A program made the translations under genes and the position numbers. The notes below the pieces were generated by a model, which did no database searches, was not told the origin of the DNA, and was given only the letters and a program-made list of their open reading frames with translations. A stretch of 64,000 nt of DNA, taken from Pseudarthrobacter phenanthrenivorans. Its GTDB lineage: Bacteria > Actinomycetota > Actinomycetes > Actinomycetales > Micrococcaceae. Where the stretch lies: NCBI RefSeq assembly GCF_000813845.1, contig NZ_JWTB01000024.1, forward strand, positions 1 through 64,000, in the 5' to 3' direction. How positions within the stretch are numbered: the first letter of the stretch is position 1; each line of letters begins with the position of its first letter. This document shows positions 46,114-55,517 of the stretch, one piece after another.

Positions 46114-47122
46114 GCCCGCCGGAGTTCACTGCATCGGCATCCGGGTCGCGCGGCAGGGCCAGTTCACTGATGCTGATCTGGGCCGGCTCGCCGATGGACC
46201 GGATGGTGTCCACGGCCTGGCCGGGCTCCGGGACGTGGACATGGACGCGCCACCGGTAGTTGCCTTCGGGGTCCGGGCCGCTGCCTACCTGGCTCATGAT
46301 GACGGACTCACCGATCTCGTCCAGGCGCTGCCGGAGGGTAGCCGCGTTCAGCGGCGAGAGGCTGATGGTGCACATGACTTCCACGCCGTCATCGTCCGGC
46401 AGCGTGGTGTGGATGTGGGGGTCGGAGACGTCGTAGCCGTGCAGGCCATCCAGGAGTTCGTTCTGAAGTTCCTCGCCGAGGACCGCGGAGCGGAGGCAGT
46501 CGAGGATCAGGAGCATACCCACGCCCCCAGCATCGACCACATGGGCGGACTGCAGCGCGTCCAGCTGTTCTTCCGTGTGGATCACGGCGGCCAGGGCCCC
46601 CTCCACTGCTGCATCCAGGGCCAGCCCCAGCGCGTGGTTGCTGTCATCGCCGTCCTGCCCGGCGTCGACCGCTGCCGCGGCACGGGCGGCCGCCTCCATG
46701 ACCGAAAGCATGGTTCCGGGAACGGGATCGCTCAGGGCTGACCAGGCCCGGATCTGGGCGCGGTTCAGCGCCGCCGAGAGGAGCGTGGACGTCAGCCGGG
46801 TGTGCCCGGCCAACGGTTCGGCGGCAGCGCACAGGAACACCGAAAACAGCGTTCCCGAGTTTCCCCGCGCTTCCTCCATGGCCGCCTGTCCGGCGATGGC
46901 GAGGACTTCGCCGACGTCAACGGGAGCGGGCTGGTCGTCGCCGAACACCAGTGAACGGGCGGCGGCGCGGACCGTGAGGTAGAGGTTGGTGCCGGTATCG
47001 CCGTCGGCCACGGGAAAGATGTTGATGGCGTTGAGCCGGTCACTGTGGTTCCCCAGGGCAGTTTCCGCCTTGCCCAGCCACCTCTTCATCGCCAGCGCGT
47101 TGGCGGCAACCTTAGTGTGCAA
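46103..47122 (-). CDS. DAK2 (DhaL-like) domain protein, short YloV/FakA relative
   Basis: The 339-residue protein has an N-terminal DhaL-type kinase domain: NAINIFPVADGDTGTNLYLT holds the nucleotide/metal aspartates, and the ARGNSGT and DAGGVGMLLILD segments follow. FakA proteins phosphorylate fatty acids with the lipid carrier FakB; those are about 550 residues with a C-terminal domain that is largely missing here. TTG at 47122, within the end of thiL, is the likely start; ATG at 47089 is the alternative. It sits between thiL and recG, as in mycobacteria. Confidence 0.82.
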   Translation of the reverse strand: MHTKVAANALAMKRWLGKAETALGNHSDRLNAINIFPVADGDTGTNLYLTVRAAARSLVFGDDQPAPVDVGEVLAIAGQAAMEEARGNSGTLFSVFLCAAAEPLAGHTRLTSTLLSAALNRAQIRAWSALSDPVPGTMLSVMEAAARAAAAVDAGQDGDDSNHALGLALDAAVEGALAAVIHTEEQLDALQSAHVVDAGGVGMLLILDCLRSAVLGEELQNELLDGLHGYDVSDPHIHTTLPDDDGVEVMCTISLSPLNAATLRQRLDEIGESVIMSQVGSGPDPEGNYRWRVHVHVPEPGQAVDTIRSIGEPAQISISELALPRDPDADAVNSGGHER

Positions 47123-48158
47123 AGTGATCCCATCCCCCGGTGTCCGCGGGCCGGCCCGCCATCAGGACACCCGGGCCGTCGTCGGTACCGAATGCATGTA
47201 TCGAGCCTATCGCAGTGAATCCGGGTGGCAGCTGAACGCCGGCAGGGAATGTGGCAAGCAGGCCGTGGTCCTCGCCTCCGCCCAGCACCCACTGCCCGGC
47301 ATCCGCGCCCAGCAGGTCCGCTGCCGGAGCCAGGCGGGCAGCCAGCTGTTCCAGCCGGCCGGGGTCGAGCGCCACCATGACGTTGCTGGCCTGTGCCAGC
47401 CGGCGGCCGTCGCGCAGGAGCCCGTCCGATATGTCGAGCATGGCCGTGGCGCCTGCCGCACGCGCTTCGGGGCCGGCATCCAATGGGGGCCGCGGGCGGG
47501 ACTGCAGGTCCAAGAAGACACGCTCCGCGGGGCCGAGGCTGTCCACCGGAACGTCAGACTCCAGCAGGGCGAGGCCGGCCGCTGCGTGGCCGGCTGTTCC
47601 GGCCAGCGCCAAGGTATCCCCCGCCCGGGCTCCGGAGCGCAGGACCGGACTGCCGCCGTCGAGCGTTCCCAGCACCGCGACCGTCACCGAAATTTCGCTT
47701 CCCCGGCCAAGGTCCCCGCCCGCGACCGAGCACTGCGTTGCCCCCAGACCGCGGATCGCCGCCGTCAATCCATCCGCGAGATCCTCCACCCACTTCACCG
47801 GGGTGTCGACGGGAAGGGTCAGGCTGACCACCATCGACGTGGCCCGCGCCCCCATGGCGTTGATGTCGCTCAGGTTCTGCGCGGCAGCCTTCCACCCGAC
47901 GTCGAAGCCCGTGGTGCGGTAGCCGTTGGGCCACTGGAGACGGAAATCCTGGTCCTGGACCTGGGTGTCGATGCTGATGAGGGTCCGGCCATCCGGGGCT
48001 GCCACGATGGCTGCGTCATCCCCGGGCCCGAGCAGGGTGCTGGAGGTGTGGGACTCCGCCATGCGGAGGCGCGGGAAGATCCGGGCCAGCAGGTCTGCTT
48101 CGGACAGGCCGGCAATGGTGGGCTGGCGGTCAACGCGGTTACGGAGGTCTTCTGGCAC
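47112..48158 (-). CDS. thiL: Thiamine-monophosphate kinase
   Basis: The 348-residue enzyme phosphorylates thiamine monophosphate to the active diphosphate. The AIR-synthase-type nucleotide site GPGDDAAIV lies near residue 44, metal aspartates in SIDTQVQDQDF and the conserved AGGDLGRG and LDISDGLLRDG motifs follow. GTG at 48158 has TAGCGT six bases upstream and no ribosome binding site, so it is likely leaderless. The diphosphate it makes is the ligand of the thiC riboswitch. The 3' end overlaps the DAK2 gene. Confidence 0.94.
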   Translation of the reverse strand: MPEDLRNRVDRQPTIAGLSEADLLARIFPRLRMAESHTSSTLLGPGDDAAIVAAPDGRTLISIDTQVQDQDFRLQWPNGYRTTGFDVGWKAAAQNLSDINAMGARATSMVVSLTLPVDTPVKWVEDLADGLTAAIRGLGATQCSVAGGDLGRGSEISVTVAVLGTLDGGSPVLRSGARAGDTLALAGTAGHAAAGLALLESDVPVDSLGPAERVFLDLQSRPRPPLDAGPEARAAGATAMLDISDGLLRDGRRLAQASNVMVALDPGRLEQLAARLAPAADLLGADAGQWVLGGGEDHGLLATFPAGVQLPPGFTAIGSIHAFGTDDGPGVLMAGRPADTGGWDHFAH

Positions 48159-48164
48159 GCCACT

Positions 48165-48221
48165 ACGCTACCGCGCCGGACCGACATCGTGTCCGTGCGG
48201 GGACCGCGGCGGCGATAGGCT
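48165..48221. promoter_or_regulatory. Divergent leaderless promoters of thiL and the DUF3515 gene
   Basis: TAGCGT on the minus strand (48165-48170) is six bases from the thiL GTG, and TAGGCT on the plus strand (48216-48221) is six bases from the ATG at 48228. Neither gene has a ribosome binding site. The two transcripts would start about 70 bases apart. Confidence 0.5.
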
Positions 48222-48227
48222 GGAACC

Positions 48228-48731
48228 ATGCACCATCCCCACCTGCCCCTGTCCGCCCGTGCCGCCAGGATGGCGATGGTGGGGGGACTCGCCGCCCTCT
48301 CCTTGACTGCCTGCTCCGCAGCGGTGGACGTCACCGCCGCCAAGGACGCCGCCAATCCGGCCTGCGCGCCCATGATGGTGGCCCTTCCCGACGCGATCGG
48401 CGATTCGAAACTGCGCAAGACCAACAGCCAGGCAACCGCGGCCTGGGGCGATCCGTCGCTTGTCATCCTGCGCTGCGGCGTCAATGTGCCCGGGCCGACG
48501 ACTGACCGGTGTGTCACCGTCAACGGCGTCGACTGGGTGATCAAGGAAGGCGACCCGGTCTGGACGCTGACCACCTACGGCCGGGAACCGGCCACGGAAA
48601 TCCTGATGGACCCGGACAAGATCAGTTCCGCAACCGTACTGGCGGATCTGGCAGCAGCAGCCGCCAAGGTCCCTTCCGTGCGGAACTGCGTGGGCCAGGA
48701 AGACCTGCAGAACCTGCCGCAAAGCCAGTAG
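48228..48731 (+). CDS. DUF3515 family lipoprotein
   Basis: The 167-residue protein has a signal peptide with hydrophobic core MAMVGGLAALSL and a lipobox LTAC, so Cys29 would be lipidated and the mature protein anchored outside the membrane. Two further cysteine pairs may form disulfides. The family is found between ddl and thiL in actinobacteria, for example Rv2980 in M. tuberculosis; its function is not known. TAGGCT six bases before the ATG predicts a leaderless start. A 59-bp tandem repeat follows the stop. Confidence 0.85.
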   Translation: MHHPHLPLSARAARMAMVGGLAALSLTACSAAVDVTAAKDAANPACAPMMVALPDAIGDSKLRKTNSQATAAWGDPSLVILRCGVNVPGPTTDRCVTVNGVDWVIKEGDPVWTLTTYGREPATEILMDPDKISSATVLADLAAAAAKVPSVRNCVGQEDLQNLPQSQ

Positions 48732-48762
48732 GTTTCGACAGGCTCAACCACCGGCTCAATCA

Positions 48763-48889
48763 CCGGTGGGTGGGCCCACGCCGGCGGGGTTCCCTGGCCG
48801 AAGCGAAGCGAGGTTAGGGCGCCGGTGGGTGGGCCCACGCCGGCGGGGTTCCCTGGCCGAAGCGAAGCGAGGTTAGGGCGCCGGTGGGG
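48763..48889. repeat. 59-bp tandem repeat between the DUF3515 gene and ddl
   Basis: Two identical 59-bp copies (48763-48821 and 48822-48880) and a partial third (48881-48889) lie head to tail. The unit starts CCGGTGGGTGGGCCCACGCC and contains GGCCGAAGCGAAGCGAGG. The array runs to one base before the ddl stop codon on the other strand. The stretch just before, GTTTCGACAGGCTCAACCAC, looks like one half of the dispersed palindromes common in Arthrobacter relatives. Confidence 0.92.
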
Positions 48890-48890
48890 A

Positions 48891-50039
48891 TTAGCGGAGC
48901 CCGGTCTTGCGGTGCAGCGCGAGGTAGATGAGTTCGTCGATCAGTTCGGCGTAGCCCAGCCCTGAGGCTGCCCACATCTGCGGGTACATGCTCTTGGGCG
49001 TGAAGCCGGGCATGGTGTTGATCTCGTTGATGATCAGCTCGCCCTCGGGCGTGTAGAAGAAGTCCACCCGGCTCAGGCCCTCCGCGCCCACGGCGTCGAA
49101 GGCGGCGGCGGCCAGTTCCCGGACCCTCGCGATGGCTTCCGCGGGAATGTCCGCCGGGCAGCTCAGGGATGCGGCATCGTCCTCAACGTACTTGGCGTTG
49201 AAGTCGTAGAACTCATGCGTTCCGCCGGCTACCGAGATCTCACCGGGCATGGACGTCCGGGGCGCATCGGTGCCCCTCCCCTCCAGGACGGCGCACTCGA
49301 TTTCGCGTCCGACGATCCCGGCCTCGATGACGAGCTTGAGGTCGTGGCGGCGGGCTTCCTCGATGGCGGCGTCCAGCTCCTCCAGGGAATCCACCTTGGA
49401 GATGCCCATCGACGAGCCGGCACGCGCCGGCTTGACGAAGACGGGGAACCCCAGCCGGTCCACCTGCTTCCGGACAGCTTCCGGGTCCTTTTGCCACTGC
49501 CGGTCGGTCACGGCCACGTAGGGTCCAACATGCAGCCCCGCGGCTTCGAAGACCACCTTCATGTAGTGCTTGTCCATGCCGATGGCGGAGGCCAGGACCC
49601 CCGCGCCGACATAGCGGGTATCCGAGAGCTCGAGCAGGCCCTGGATGGTGCCGTCCTCGCCGAAGGGGCCGTGCAGGAGCGGAAAGACAACGTCGACGGC
49701 GCCCAGTTCCTGCGGCACCTGGTTGGGCGATGCCACGATCAGCTGGTGCTCGCCGCCGATCTCCGCCAGGGTGACGGTCTCTGATGACGGCACGACTTCG
49801 GGAAGCGAGGATGCCGCGAGGGACCACTGGGCGGTTTCGGCGGGCGCGAGGACCCACTGTCCGGTCTTGGCGATCCCGATGGGGATCACCTCGTATTTCT
49901 CCTTGTTGATGGCGCCCAGCACGCCGGCTGCGGTGACGCAGCTGACGGCATGCTCACTGGAGCGGCCGCCAAAAAGTACGGCTACGCGCGGTTTCCTGGT
50001 GGTGGCCGTTTCCCGGGTGGTGGCTTCGTCGTGGGACAT
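48891..50039 (-). CDS. ddl: D-alanine--D-alanine ligase
   Basis: The 382-residue ATP-grasp enzyme makes the D-Ala-D-Ala end of peptidoglycan precursors. N-terminal RVAVLFGGRSSEHAVS, the ATP-grasp loop FVKPARAGSSMGISKV and the metal-binding end ELIINEINTMPGFT are present. It lies two bases from gpsA in the plsC-gpsA-ddl unit. Its 3' end abuts a 59-bp tandem repeat. No sign of D-Ala-D-Lac specificity is evident, although that depends on single residues that cannot be judged firmly here. Confidence 0.95.
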   Translation of the reverse strand: MSHDEATTRETATTRKPRVAVLFGGRSSEHAVSCVTAAGVLGAINKEKYEVIPIGIAKTGQWVLAPAETAQWSLAASSLPEVVPSSETVTLAEIGGEHQLIVASPNQVPQELGAVDVVFPLLHGPFGEDGTIQGLLELSDTRYVGAGVLASAIGMDKHYMKVVFEAAGLHVGPYVAVTDRQWQKDPEAVRKQVDRLGFPVFVKPARAGSSMGISKVDSLEELDAAIEEARRHDLKLVIEAGIVGREIECAVLEGRGTDAPRTSMPGEISVAGGTHEFYDFNAKYVEDDAASLSCPADIPAEAIARVRELAAAAFDAVGAEGLSRVDFFYTPEGELIINEINTMPGFTPKSMYPQMWAASGLGYAELIDELIYLALHRKTGLR

Positions 50040-50041
50040 GG

Positions 50042-51091
50042 TCAGTAATCGCCTTCAGGTTTCAATTCCCGGGACAGCAGGACGGGCCCCAGTTGGTCAA
50101 CGGACAGTTTGCCTGCCAGCACCGCGACAACAGCGGCAGTGATGGGCATTTCGACGCCGAGCTTGCCGGCAAGTTCGTGGACGGCCTGGCCTGACTTGAT
50201 GCCTTCGGCAGTCTGGGTCATCTTCCGGCCCACCTCCTCCAGCGTCAGGCCCTGGCCGAGGAGCCTGCCGGCCGTATGGTTGCGCGACAGCGCGGACGAG
50301 CAGGTGGCCACGAGGTCGCCGAGCCCGGCGAGTCCGGCCATGGTCTTGGCCTCGCCGCCCAGTGCCAGCGCCAGGCGCGACGTTTCGGCCAGGCCCCTGG
50401 TGATGACGGAGGCCTTGGTGTTGTCCCCCATCTCCTTGCCTTCGCAAATGCCCACTGCCAGGGCGATGACGTTCTTTACGATGCCGCCGATTTCGACGCC
50501 GACAACGTCAGCTGTGGTGTACGGCCGGAAGTAGGGTGCGGTGCAGCTCCGGGCCAGCCACCCGGCGGTGGCCGGATCCGTGCAGGCAACCACCGATGCG
50601 GTGGGCTCCTCGCGGGCAATTTCCATGGCGAGGTTGGGACCGGACACCACGGCGATGCGGTCCGGCGGGAGGTTGAGTTCCTCGCTGATCACCTCGCTCA
50701 TCCGGGCGTCGGTCCCGAGCTCAAGGCCCTTCATCAGGGAGACGACGACTGCTCCGGGGGCGATCATGTCCTTCCATTCCCGCAGCTGCGGGCGCAGGGA
50801 CTGGGCCGGAACGGCAAGCACCACCAGGTCGGCTCCGGCAAGGACGCTGCGCACGTCTGTGGACGCCGTGATGCTCCCCGGCAGGACGATGTCCTTCAGG
50901 TAATCGCTGTTGCGGTGGCTGGCGTTGATTTCGTCCACCACTTCGGCCCGCCGGCCCCACAGCCTGATGCTGCGTTCGGCGCCGGTGGCAATCGCGGCGT
51001 CGGCTAGGATCTTGGCGAACGTGGTCCCCCACGACCCCGCGCCGAGGACGGCCACGGTGCGGGCCGCTCCCGGCTTTGCGTCAGCGGTCAC
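50042..51091 (-). CDS. gpsA: Glycerol-3-phosphate dehydrogenase [NAD(P)+]
   Basis: The 349-residue enzyme reduces dihydroxyacetone phosphate to glycerol 3-phosphate, the backbone for phospholipids. The NAD(P)-binding VAVLGAGSWGTTFA motif lies at the N-terminus, with GPNLAMEIA and the catalytic-Lys region IVKNVIALAVG following. GTG at 51091 overlaps the plsC stop (GTGA). The frame extends further upstream but overlaps plsC. With plsC next to it, this pair supplies successive steps of phosphatidic acid synthesis. Confidence 0.95.
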   Translation of the reverse strand: MTADAKPGAARTVAVLGAGSWGTTFAKILADAAIATGAERSIRLWGRRAEVVDEINASHRNSDYLKDIVLPGSITASTDVRSVLAGADLVVLAVPAQSLRPQLREWKDMIAPGAVVVSLMKGLELGTDARMSEVISEELNLPPDRIAVVSGPNLAMEIAREEPTASVVACTDPATAGWLARSCTAPYFRPYTTADVVGVEIGGIVKNVIALAVGICEGKEMGDNTKASVITRGLAETSRLALALGGEAKTMAGLAGLGDLVATCSSALSRNHTAGRLLGQGLTLEEVGRKMTQTAEGIKSGQAVHELAGKLGVEMPITAAVVAVLAGKLSVDQLGPVLLSRELKPEGDY

Positions 51092-51858
51092 TGGGCTTCC
51101 GTTCCGGTGCCTGGCTTCTGTCCGCGGTCCACGAAGCGGCCGTGCTTGGCCTGCTGCTGCTTCGCCGGGTCCCAGCGCTCCGCGGGGGGCTGCGCGCCGC
51201 GCAGGCCGGCAAGGAGGCTGGTGATGGCATCCATGATCACTTCGGTGGCCTCGGTCAGCGTCGCCTTGTCCAGCGGGCGCCCGCGGAAGGCGCTCAGGTC
51301 CACCGGATCGCCCACCACGACGCGGGACCGTTTCCGGGGAAACAGATGGAATGACTTGCCGTACCGCGGGAACACCTCGTGCGCACCCCAGTGCGCGATG
51401 GGAACCACGGGGATGTCGCCTTCGAGGGCCAGCCGGGCAGCCCCGGTGTGGCCCTTCATCGGCCACAGGTCCGGGTCGCGGGTCAGCGTGCCCTCCGGGT
51501 AGATGATGATCGCGCCGCCCTCAGCCACGATCTCCTGGGCCACCTGCAGCGACCGGTTGGCGCCCGCCGTCGAGCGTTCCACGGGCACCTGCTTGGTGGC
51601 GCGCAGGAGCGCACCCAGGCCGGGGACCTTGAACAGCGCAGCCTTCGCCAGGAAGTGCGGGGCGCGCTTCTGGTTGTACAGCATGTGCCCCACCACGAGG
51701 GGGTCGATCTCGGTGCAGTGGTTGGGGGCGGCGATGAAGCCGCCGGCGGGAAGCTTTTCGGTGCCTTCCCAGGTCTTGGACATCATGAGGTTCAGCAGCG
51801 GCCGGGCGATGCCGGCGATGAACACAAATGTGGCCCTGCTCTTGGCCGATTCCTTCAC
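51088..51858 (-). CDS. plsC: 1-acyl-sn-glycerol-3-phosphate acyltransferase
   Basis: The 256-residue membrane-associated enzyme adds the second acyl chain to make phosphatidic acid. The HX4D catalytic motif appears as NHCTEIDPL, and the substrate-binding PEGT as IYPEGTLTRD. A basic, Gln-rich tail closes the protein. The start is GTG, overlapping the region just past the murA stop. Acyl donors would come from the fab operon at the left of the window. Confidence 0.9.
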   Translation of the reverse strand: MKESAKSRATFVFIAGIARPLLNLMMSKTWEGTEKLPAGGFIAAPNHCTEIDPLVVGHMLYNQKRAPHFLAKAALFKVPGLGALLRATKQVPVERSTAGANRSLQVAQEIVAEGGAIIIYPEGTLTRDPDLWPMKGHTGAARLALEGDIPVVPIAHWGAHEVFPRYGKSFHLFPRKRSRVVVGDPVDLSAFRGRPLDKATLTEATEVIMDAITSLLAGLRGAQPPAERWDPAKQQQAKHGRFVDRGQKPGTGTEAQ

Positions 51859-51867
51859 GGTCCCGCG

Positions 51868-53193
51868 CTACTTCGTGGTGGTGATGTCGAAGTCGGCGCC
51901 GAGGCCCGCGAGCTTTTCAGTGAACCGCTCGTAGCCGCGGTTGATGATGTCAATGCCGGTGACGCGCGAGGTCCCGGTGGCGGCGAGGGCCGCGATCAGG
52001 TGGCTGAAGCCGCCGCGCAGGTCGGGGACGTCGATATCGGTTCCCTTCAGCTGGGTGGGGCCGCTGATCACGGCGGAATGCAGGAAGTTGCGCTGGCCGA
52101 ACCGGCACGGCACGCTGCCCAGGCACTCCCGGTGCACCTGGATGCTGGCGCCCATCCGGATCAGGGCGTCGGTGAAGCCGAACCGGTTTTCGTAGACCGT
52201 TTCGTGGACGATGGAAACGCCTTCGGCCTGGGTCAGCGCCACCACGAGCGGCTGCTGCCAGTCGGTCATGAACCCGGGGTGGACGTCCGTTTCGAGGACC
52301 AGCGGGTTGAGCTTTCCGCCCTTGTGGTAGAACCGGATCCCGTCCTCGCCGATGTCCATGCCGCCGCCCACCTTGCGGTAGGTGTTCAGGAAGGTCATCA
52401 TGTCCCGCTGCGAGGCACCCTCGACGAAGATGTCGCCGCGGGTGACCAGCGCCGCCGAAGCCCAGGACGCCGATTCGTTCCGGTCGGACAGTGCGCGGTG
52501 GTTGTAGCCGCCCAGGTCACGGACGCCTTCGATGCGGATGGTGCGGTCCGTCTGGACGCTGATGATGGCGCCCATCTTCTGCAGCACGGCGATGAGGTCG
52601 ATGATTTCCGGCTCGGTGGCGGCACCTGACAGCTCGGTGATGCCTTCGGCACGGGTGGCGCTGAGCAGGACCTGCTCGGTGGCCCCCACGGACGGGTACG
52701 GCAGCGAGATCTTGGCGCCGTGCAGGCCCTTGGGAGCCGAGATGTGGATGCCGCCGGGGCGCTTCTCCACTACGGCGCCGAACTGGCGCAGCACATCCAG
52801 GTGGTAGTCGATGGGACGGTCGCCAATCTTGCAGCCGCCCAGGTCCGGGATGAAGGCCTCGCCGATCGCGTGGATCAGCGGCCCGCACAGCAGGATGGGA
52901 ATGCGGGAGTCGCCGGCATGGGCGTCGATGGCGGTGCTCGGCGCCGTCTTGGCGGCCTTGGGATCGAGGGTGAGATCGCCGTTGACCGGGTCCTTCTCGA
53001 CTGTCACGCCGTGCAGCTGCAGCAGGGAGGTGACAACCTCGACGTCCTTGATTTCCGGCACGTTCCGCAACACCGAGGGTTCGTTGCCCAGCAACGCCGC
53101 CACCATTGCCTTGGGGACCAGATTCTTTGCCCCACGGACGGTGACGCGGCCTGTAAGCGGGACACCGCCGCGGATTGTCAGAACACTACTCAT
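51868..53193 (-). CDS. murA: UDP-N-acetylglucosamine 1-carboxyvinyltransferase
   Basis: The 441-residue enzyme starts peptidoglycan synthesis by adding enolpyruvate to UDP-GlcNAc. Two inside-out alpha/beta domains are implied by GGVPLTGRVTVRGAKN and matching repeats. The fosfomycin-reactive Cys is present as Cys121 in DLGGCKIGDRP, unlike the Asp of mycobacteria. The ATG has GAGGAAA upstream. A candidate -10 TATGCT lies at 53248-53253 on the minus strand. It precedes plsC-gpsA-ddl. Confidence 0.94.
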   Translation of the reverse strand: MSSVLTIRGGVPLTGRVTVRGAKNLVPKAMVAALLGNEPSVLRNVPEIKDVEVVTSLLQLHGVTVEKDPVNGDLTLDPKAAKTAPSTAIDAHAGDSRIPILLCGPLIHAIGEAFIPDLGGCKIGDRPIDYHLDVLRQFGAVVEKRPGGIHISAPKGLHGAKISLPYPSVGATEQVLLSATRAEGITELSGAATEPEIIDLIAVLQKMGAIISVQTDRTIRIEGVRDLGGYNHRALSDRNESASWASAALVTRGDIFVEGASQRDMMTFLNTYRKVGGGMDIGEDGIRFYHKGGKLNPLVLETDVHPGFMTDWQQPLVVALTQAEGVSIVHETVYENRFGFTDALIRMGASIQVHRECLGSVPCRFGQRNFLHSAVISGPTQLKGTDIDVPDLRGGFSHLIAALAATGTSRVTGIDIINRGYERFTEKLAGLGADFDITTTK

Positions 53194-53280
53194 ATACCGG
53201 TTTCCTCACGATCACTAGCCCCCAAAACCTTGCAAAGGCTCCAACCAAGCATAGGAGGTCGCGTTACCGAACCGAAATAA

Positions 53281-53333
53281 GGGCGCACCGGCGGCGGGGC
53301 GTGGCGAAGCCGCCCCCCGCCGCCGGTGCGCCC
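53281..53333 (-). terminator. Terminator of the leuCD operon
   Basis: Arms 53281-53299 and 53315-53333 form a perfect 19-bp GC-rich stem with a 15-base loop, starting four bases past the leuD stop. On the minus strand it is followed by TTATTT. It isolates leuCD from murA. Confidence 0.82.
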
Positions 53334-53337
53334 AGGC

Positions 53338-53940
53338 TCAGGAAAGCTTTGCCGGCAGCGTCTTGGGCTTGAACGGCGGCCGCGTGGCCTCGTAGGCCGT
53401 GATGTCGGCCTCGTGCTGGAGGGTCAGCCCGATGTCATCCAGGCCTTCCAGGAGCCGCCACCGGGTGTAGTCGTCAATGTCGAACGGCGCCACGATGTTG
53501 CCGCAGACCACCGTCTTAGACTCGAGGTCTACCGTGACCTGGGTACCCGGTGCGTTCTCGAGTTCCTTCCAGATGAGCTCGATGTCGTCCTGGGCCACCT
53601 GCGCGGCCAGCAGTCCCTGCTTGCCCGAGTTGCCACGGAAGATATCCGCAAAACGGGAGGACAGGACGGCCTTGAATCCATAGTCCTTGAGGGCCCAGAC
53701 GGCGTGCTCGCGGGAGGAACCGGTGCCGAAATCAGGACCTGCCACGAGCACCGATCCGGTGCTGTAGGGCTCCTGGTTCAGGATGAAGGACGGGTCTTTG
53801 CGCCAGGCCGAGAACAGGGCGTCCTCGAAGCCGGTCCGGGTGATGCGCTTGAGGTACACCGCGGGGATGATCTGGTCGGTGTCAACGTTGCTCTGGCGCA
53901 GCGGGACGCCGATGCCGGTGTGCTTGGTGAACTTTTCCAT
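53338..53940 (-). CDS. leuD: 3-isopropylmalate dehydratase small subunit
   Basis: The 200-residue subunit is the swivel domain of isopropylmalate isomerase in leucine synthesis. The [17 protein letters not shown] motif and the N-terminal [19 protein letters not shown] are diagnostic. It follows leuC by nine bases and is closed by a strong terminator. Standard length. Confidence 0.96.
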   Translation of the reverse strand: MEKFTKHTGIGVPLRQSNVDTDQIIPAVYLKRITRTGFEDALFSAWRKDPSFILNQEPYSTGSVLVAGPDFGTGSSREHAVWALKDYGFKAVLSSRFADIFRGNSGKQGLLAAQVAQDDIELIWKELENAPGTQVTVDLESKTVVCGNIVAPFDIDDYTRWRLLEGLDDIGLTLQHEADITAYEATRPPFKPKTLPAKLS

Positions 53941-53949
53941 GGTGTAGTC

Positions 53950-55404
53950 CTAGGCTGCGTCGATGCGGATGGCGGCGGGTTCGGGAGCCGGTTCAAGGTC
54001 CGACGGCGAGCTGAGCGTGCCGCGCACTGCCGTCGCGGCTGCCACCACCGGGGAGACCAGGTGGGTGCGGCCGCCCTTGCCCTGGCGGCCTTCGAAGTTG
54101 CGGTTGGACGTGGAGGCGCACCGCTCCCCCGGTTCCAGCTGGTCCGGGTTCATGCCCAGGCACATGGAGCAGCCGGCGAAGCGCCATTCGGCACCGAAGT
54201 CCTTGAACACGCGGTCCAGGCCCTCAGCCTCGGCTTCGAGCCTGACACGGGCCGAGCCGGGCACCACGAGCATCCGGACCTGGGGGTCCTTCTCGCGGCC
54301 GCGGATGATGTCAGCGGCGGCGCGCAGGTCCTCGATGCGGGAGTTGGTGCACGAGCCCAGGAAGACGGTGTCCACGCGGATGTCCTTCATCGGCGTGCCG
54401 GCTTCCAGCCCCATGTACTGCAGCGCACGTTCCGCGGCGGCCTTGGCGTTCTCGTCAGCGAAGTCCTCCGGCGACGGCACGGACTCGGACAGGGACACGC
54501 CCTGGCCGGGGTTGGTGCCCCAGGTGACGAACGGCTCCAGGGTGTCGGCGTCCAGGTCCACCTGGGCGTCGAAGACCGCGTCGTCGTCGCTTGCCAGGGT
54601 GTTCCAGTATTCGACGGCGGCATCCCAGTCTGCGCCCTGGGGCGCGTGCGGGCGGCCCTGCATGTAGGCGTAGGTGGTTTCGTCGGGAGCCACCATGCCG
54701 GCGCGCGCGCCGGCTTCGATGGACATGTTGCAGATGGTCATCCGCGCTTCCATGGAGAGGGCGCGGATGGCGGAGCCACGGTATTCCAGGACGTAGCCCT
54801 GGCCGCCGCCGGTGCCAATCTTGGCGATGACGGCGAGGATAATGTCCTTGGCGGTGACGCCGGGGCGGAGCGTGCCTTCGACGTTGATGGCCATGGTCTT
54901 GAACGGCTTCAGCGACAGCGTCTGGGTGGCCATGACATGCTCCACCTCGGAGGTGCCGATGCCCATGGCGAGGGCACCGAAAGCGCCGTGCGTAGAGGTA
55001 TGCGAGTCGCCGCAGACCACGGTCATGCCGGGCTGGGTGAGGCCCAGCTGCGGACCCACCACGTGGACGATGCCCTGCTCGGCGTCGCCCAGGCTGTGCA
55101 GCCGGACGCCGAACTCCGCGCAGTTGTTGCGCAGGGTCTGGATCTGGGTGCGGCTGGTGAGGTCGGCAATGGGCTTGTCGATGTCCAGCGTGGGGGTGTT
55201 GTGGTCCTCGGTGGCAATGGTCAGGTCCGGACGGCGCAGCTTGCGGCCGGCCAGGCGCAGGCCTTCGAACGCCTGCGGGGACGTGACTTCGTGGACCAGG
55301 TGGAGGTCGATGTAGAGAAGGTCCGGCTGGGCGTTGGCACCGTCGCCGTCACCTTTGCGCACCACATGTGCGTCCCAGACCTTCTCGGCCAATGTCTTTG
55401 CCAT
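53950..55404 (-). CDS. leuC: 3-isopropylmalate dehydratase large subunit
   Basis: The 484-residue aconitase-type subunit binds the 4Fe-4S cluster of isopropylmalate isomerase. Cluster cysteines are seen in [14 protein letters not shown] and in the [12 protein letters not shown] pair; [14 protein letters not shown] is also conserved. ATG at 55404 has GGGAG six bases upstream, while the ATG at 55410 overlaps it. It is divergent from an IclR-type regulator gene, with an inverted repeat between the two genes. Confidence 0.96.
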   Translation of the reverse strand: MAKTLAEKVWDAHVVRKGDGDGANAQPDLLYIDLHLVHEVTSPQAFEGLRLAGRKLRRPDLTIATEDHNTPTLDIDKPIADLTSRTQIQTLRNNCAEFGVRLHSLGDAEQGIVHVVGPQLGLTQPGMTVVCGDSHTSTHGAFGALAMGIGTSEVEHVMATQTLSLKPFKTMAINVEGTLRPGVTAKDIILAVIAKIGTGGGQGYVLEYRGSAIRALSMEARMTICNMSIEAGARAGMVAPDETTYAYMQGRPHAPQGADWDAAVEYWNTLASDDDAVFDAQVDLDADTLEPFVTWGTNPGQGVSLSESVPSPEDFADENAKAAAERALQYMGLEAGTPMKDIRVDTVFLGSCTNSRIEDLRAAADIIRGREKDPQVRMLVVPGSARVRLEAEAEGLDRVFKDFGAEWRFAGCSMCLGMNPDQLEPGERCASTSNRNFEGRQGKGGRTHLVSPVVAAATAVRGTLSSPSDLEPAPEPAAIRIDAA

Positions 55405-55487
55405 GGCCATCTCCCTTCACTGCTGTTTGGCTGATGAGTCCAACTGAATCAGGACGGCTCCGCGGTGCGCCAGCCGAAAGATTTGCA

Positions 55488-55502
55488 TCTCAGATATTGA
55501 GA
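55488..55502. promoter_or_regulatory. Inverted repeat between leuC and ltbR, operator candidate
   Basis: TCTCAGATATTGAGA is a perfect 5-5-5 inverted repeat 84 bases before leuC and 16 bases before the regulator ATG. It lies inside the proposed ltbR promoter (TTGCAT-N17-CAATAT, then six bases to the ATG). A bound regulator could control leuCD and its own gene. Confidence 0.6.
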
Positions 55503-55517
55503 CGGCAATATCATTAC

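Noticed and set aside
51379..52629. Plus-strand frame of 416 codons opposite plsC and murA
   Set aside because: The minus-strand genes carry clear catalytic motifs; the plus-strand translation shows none.
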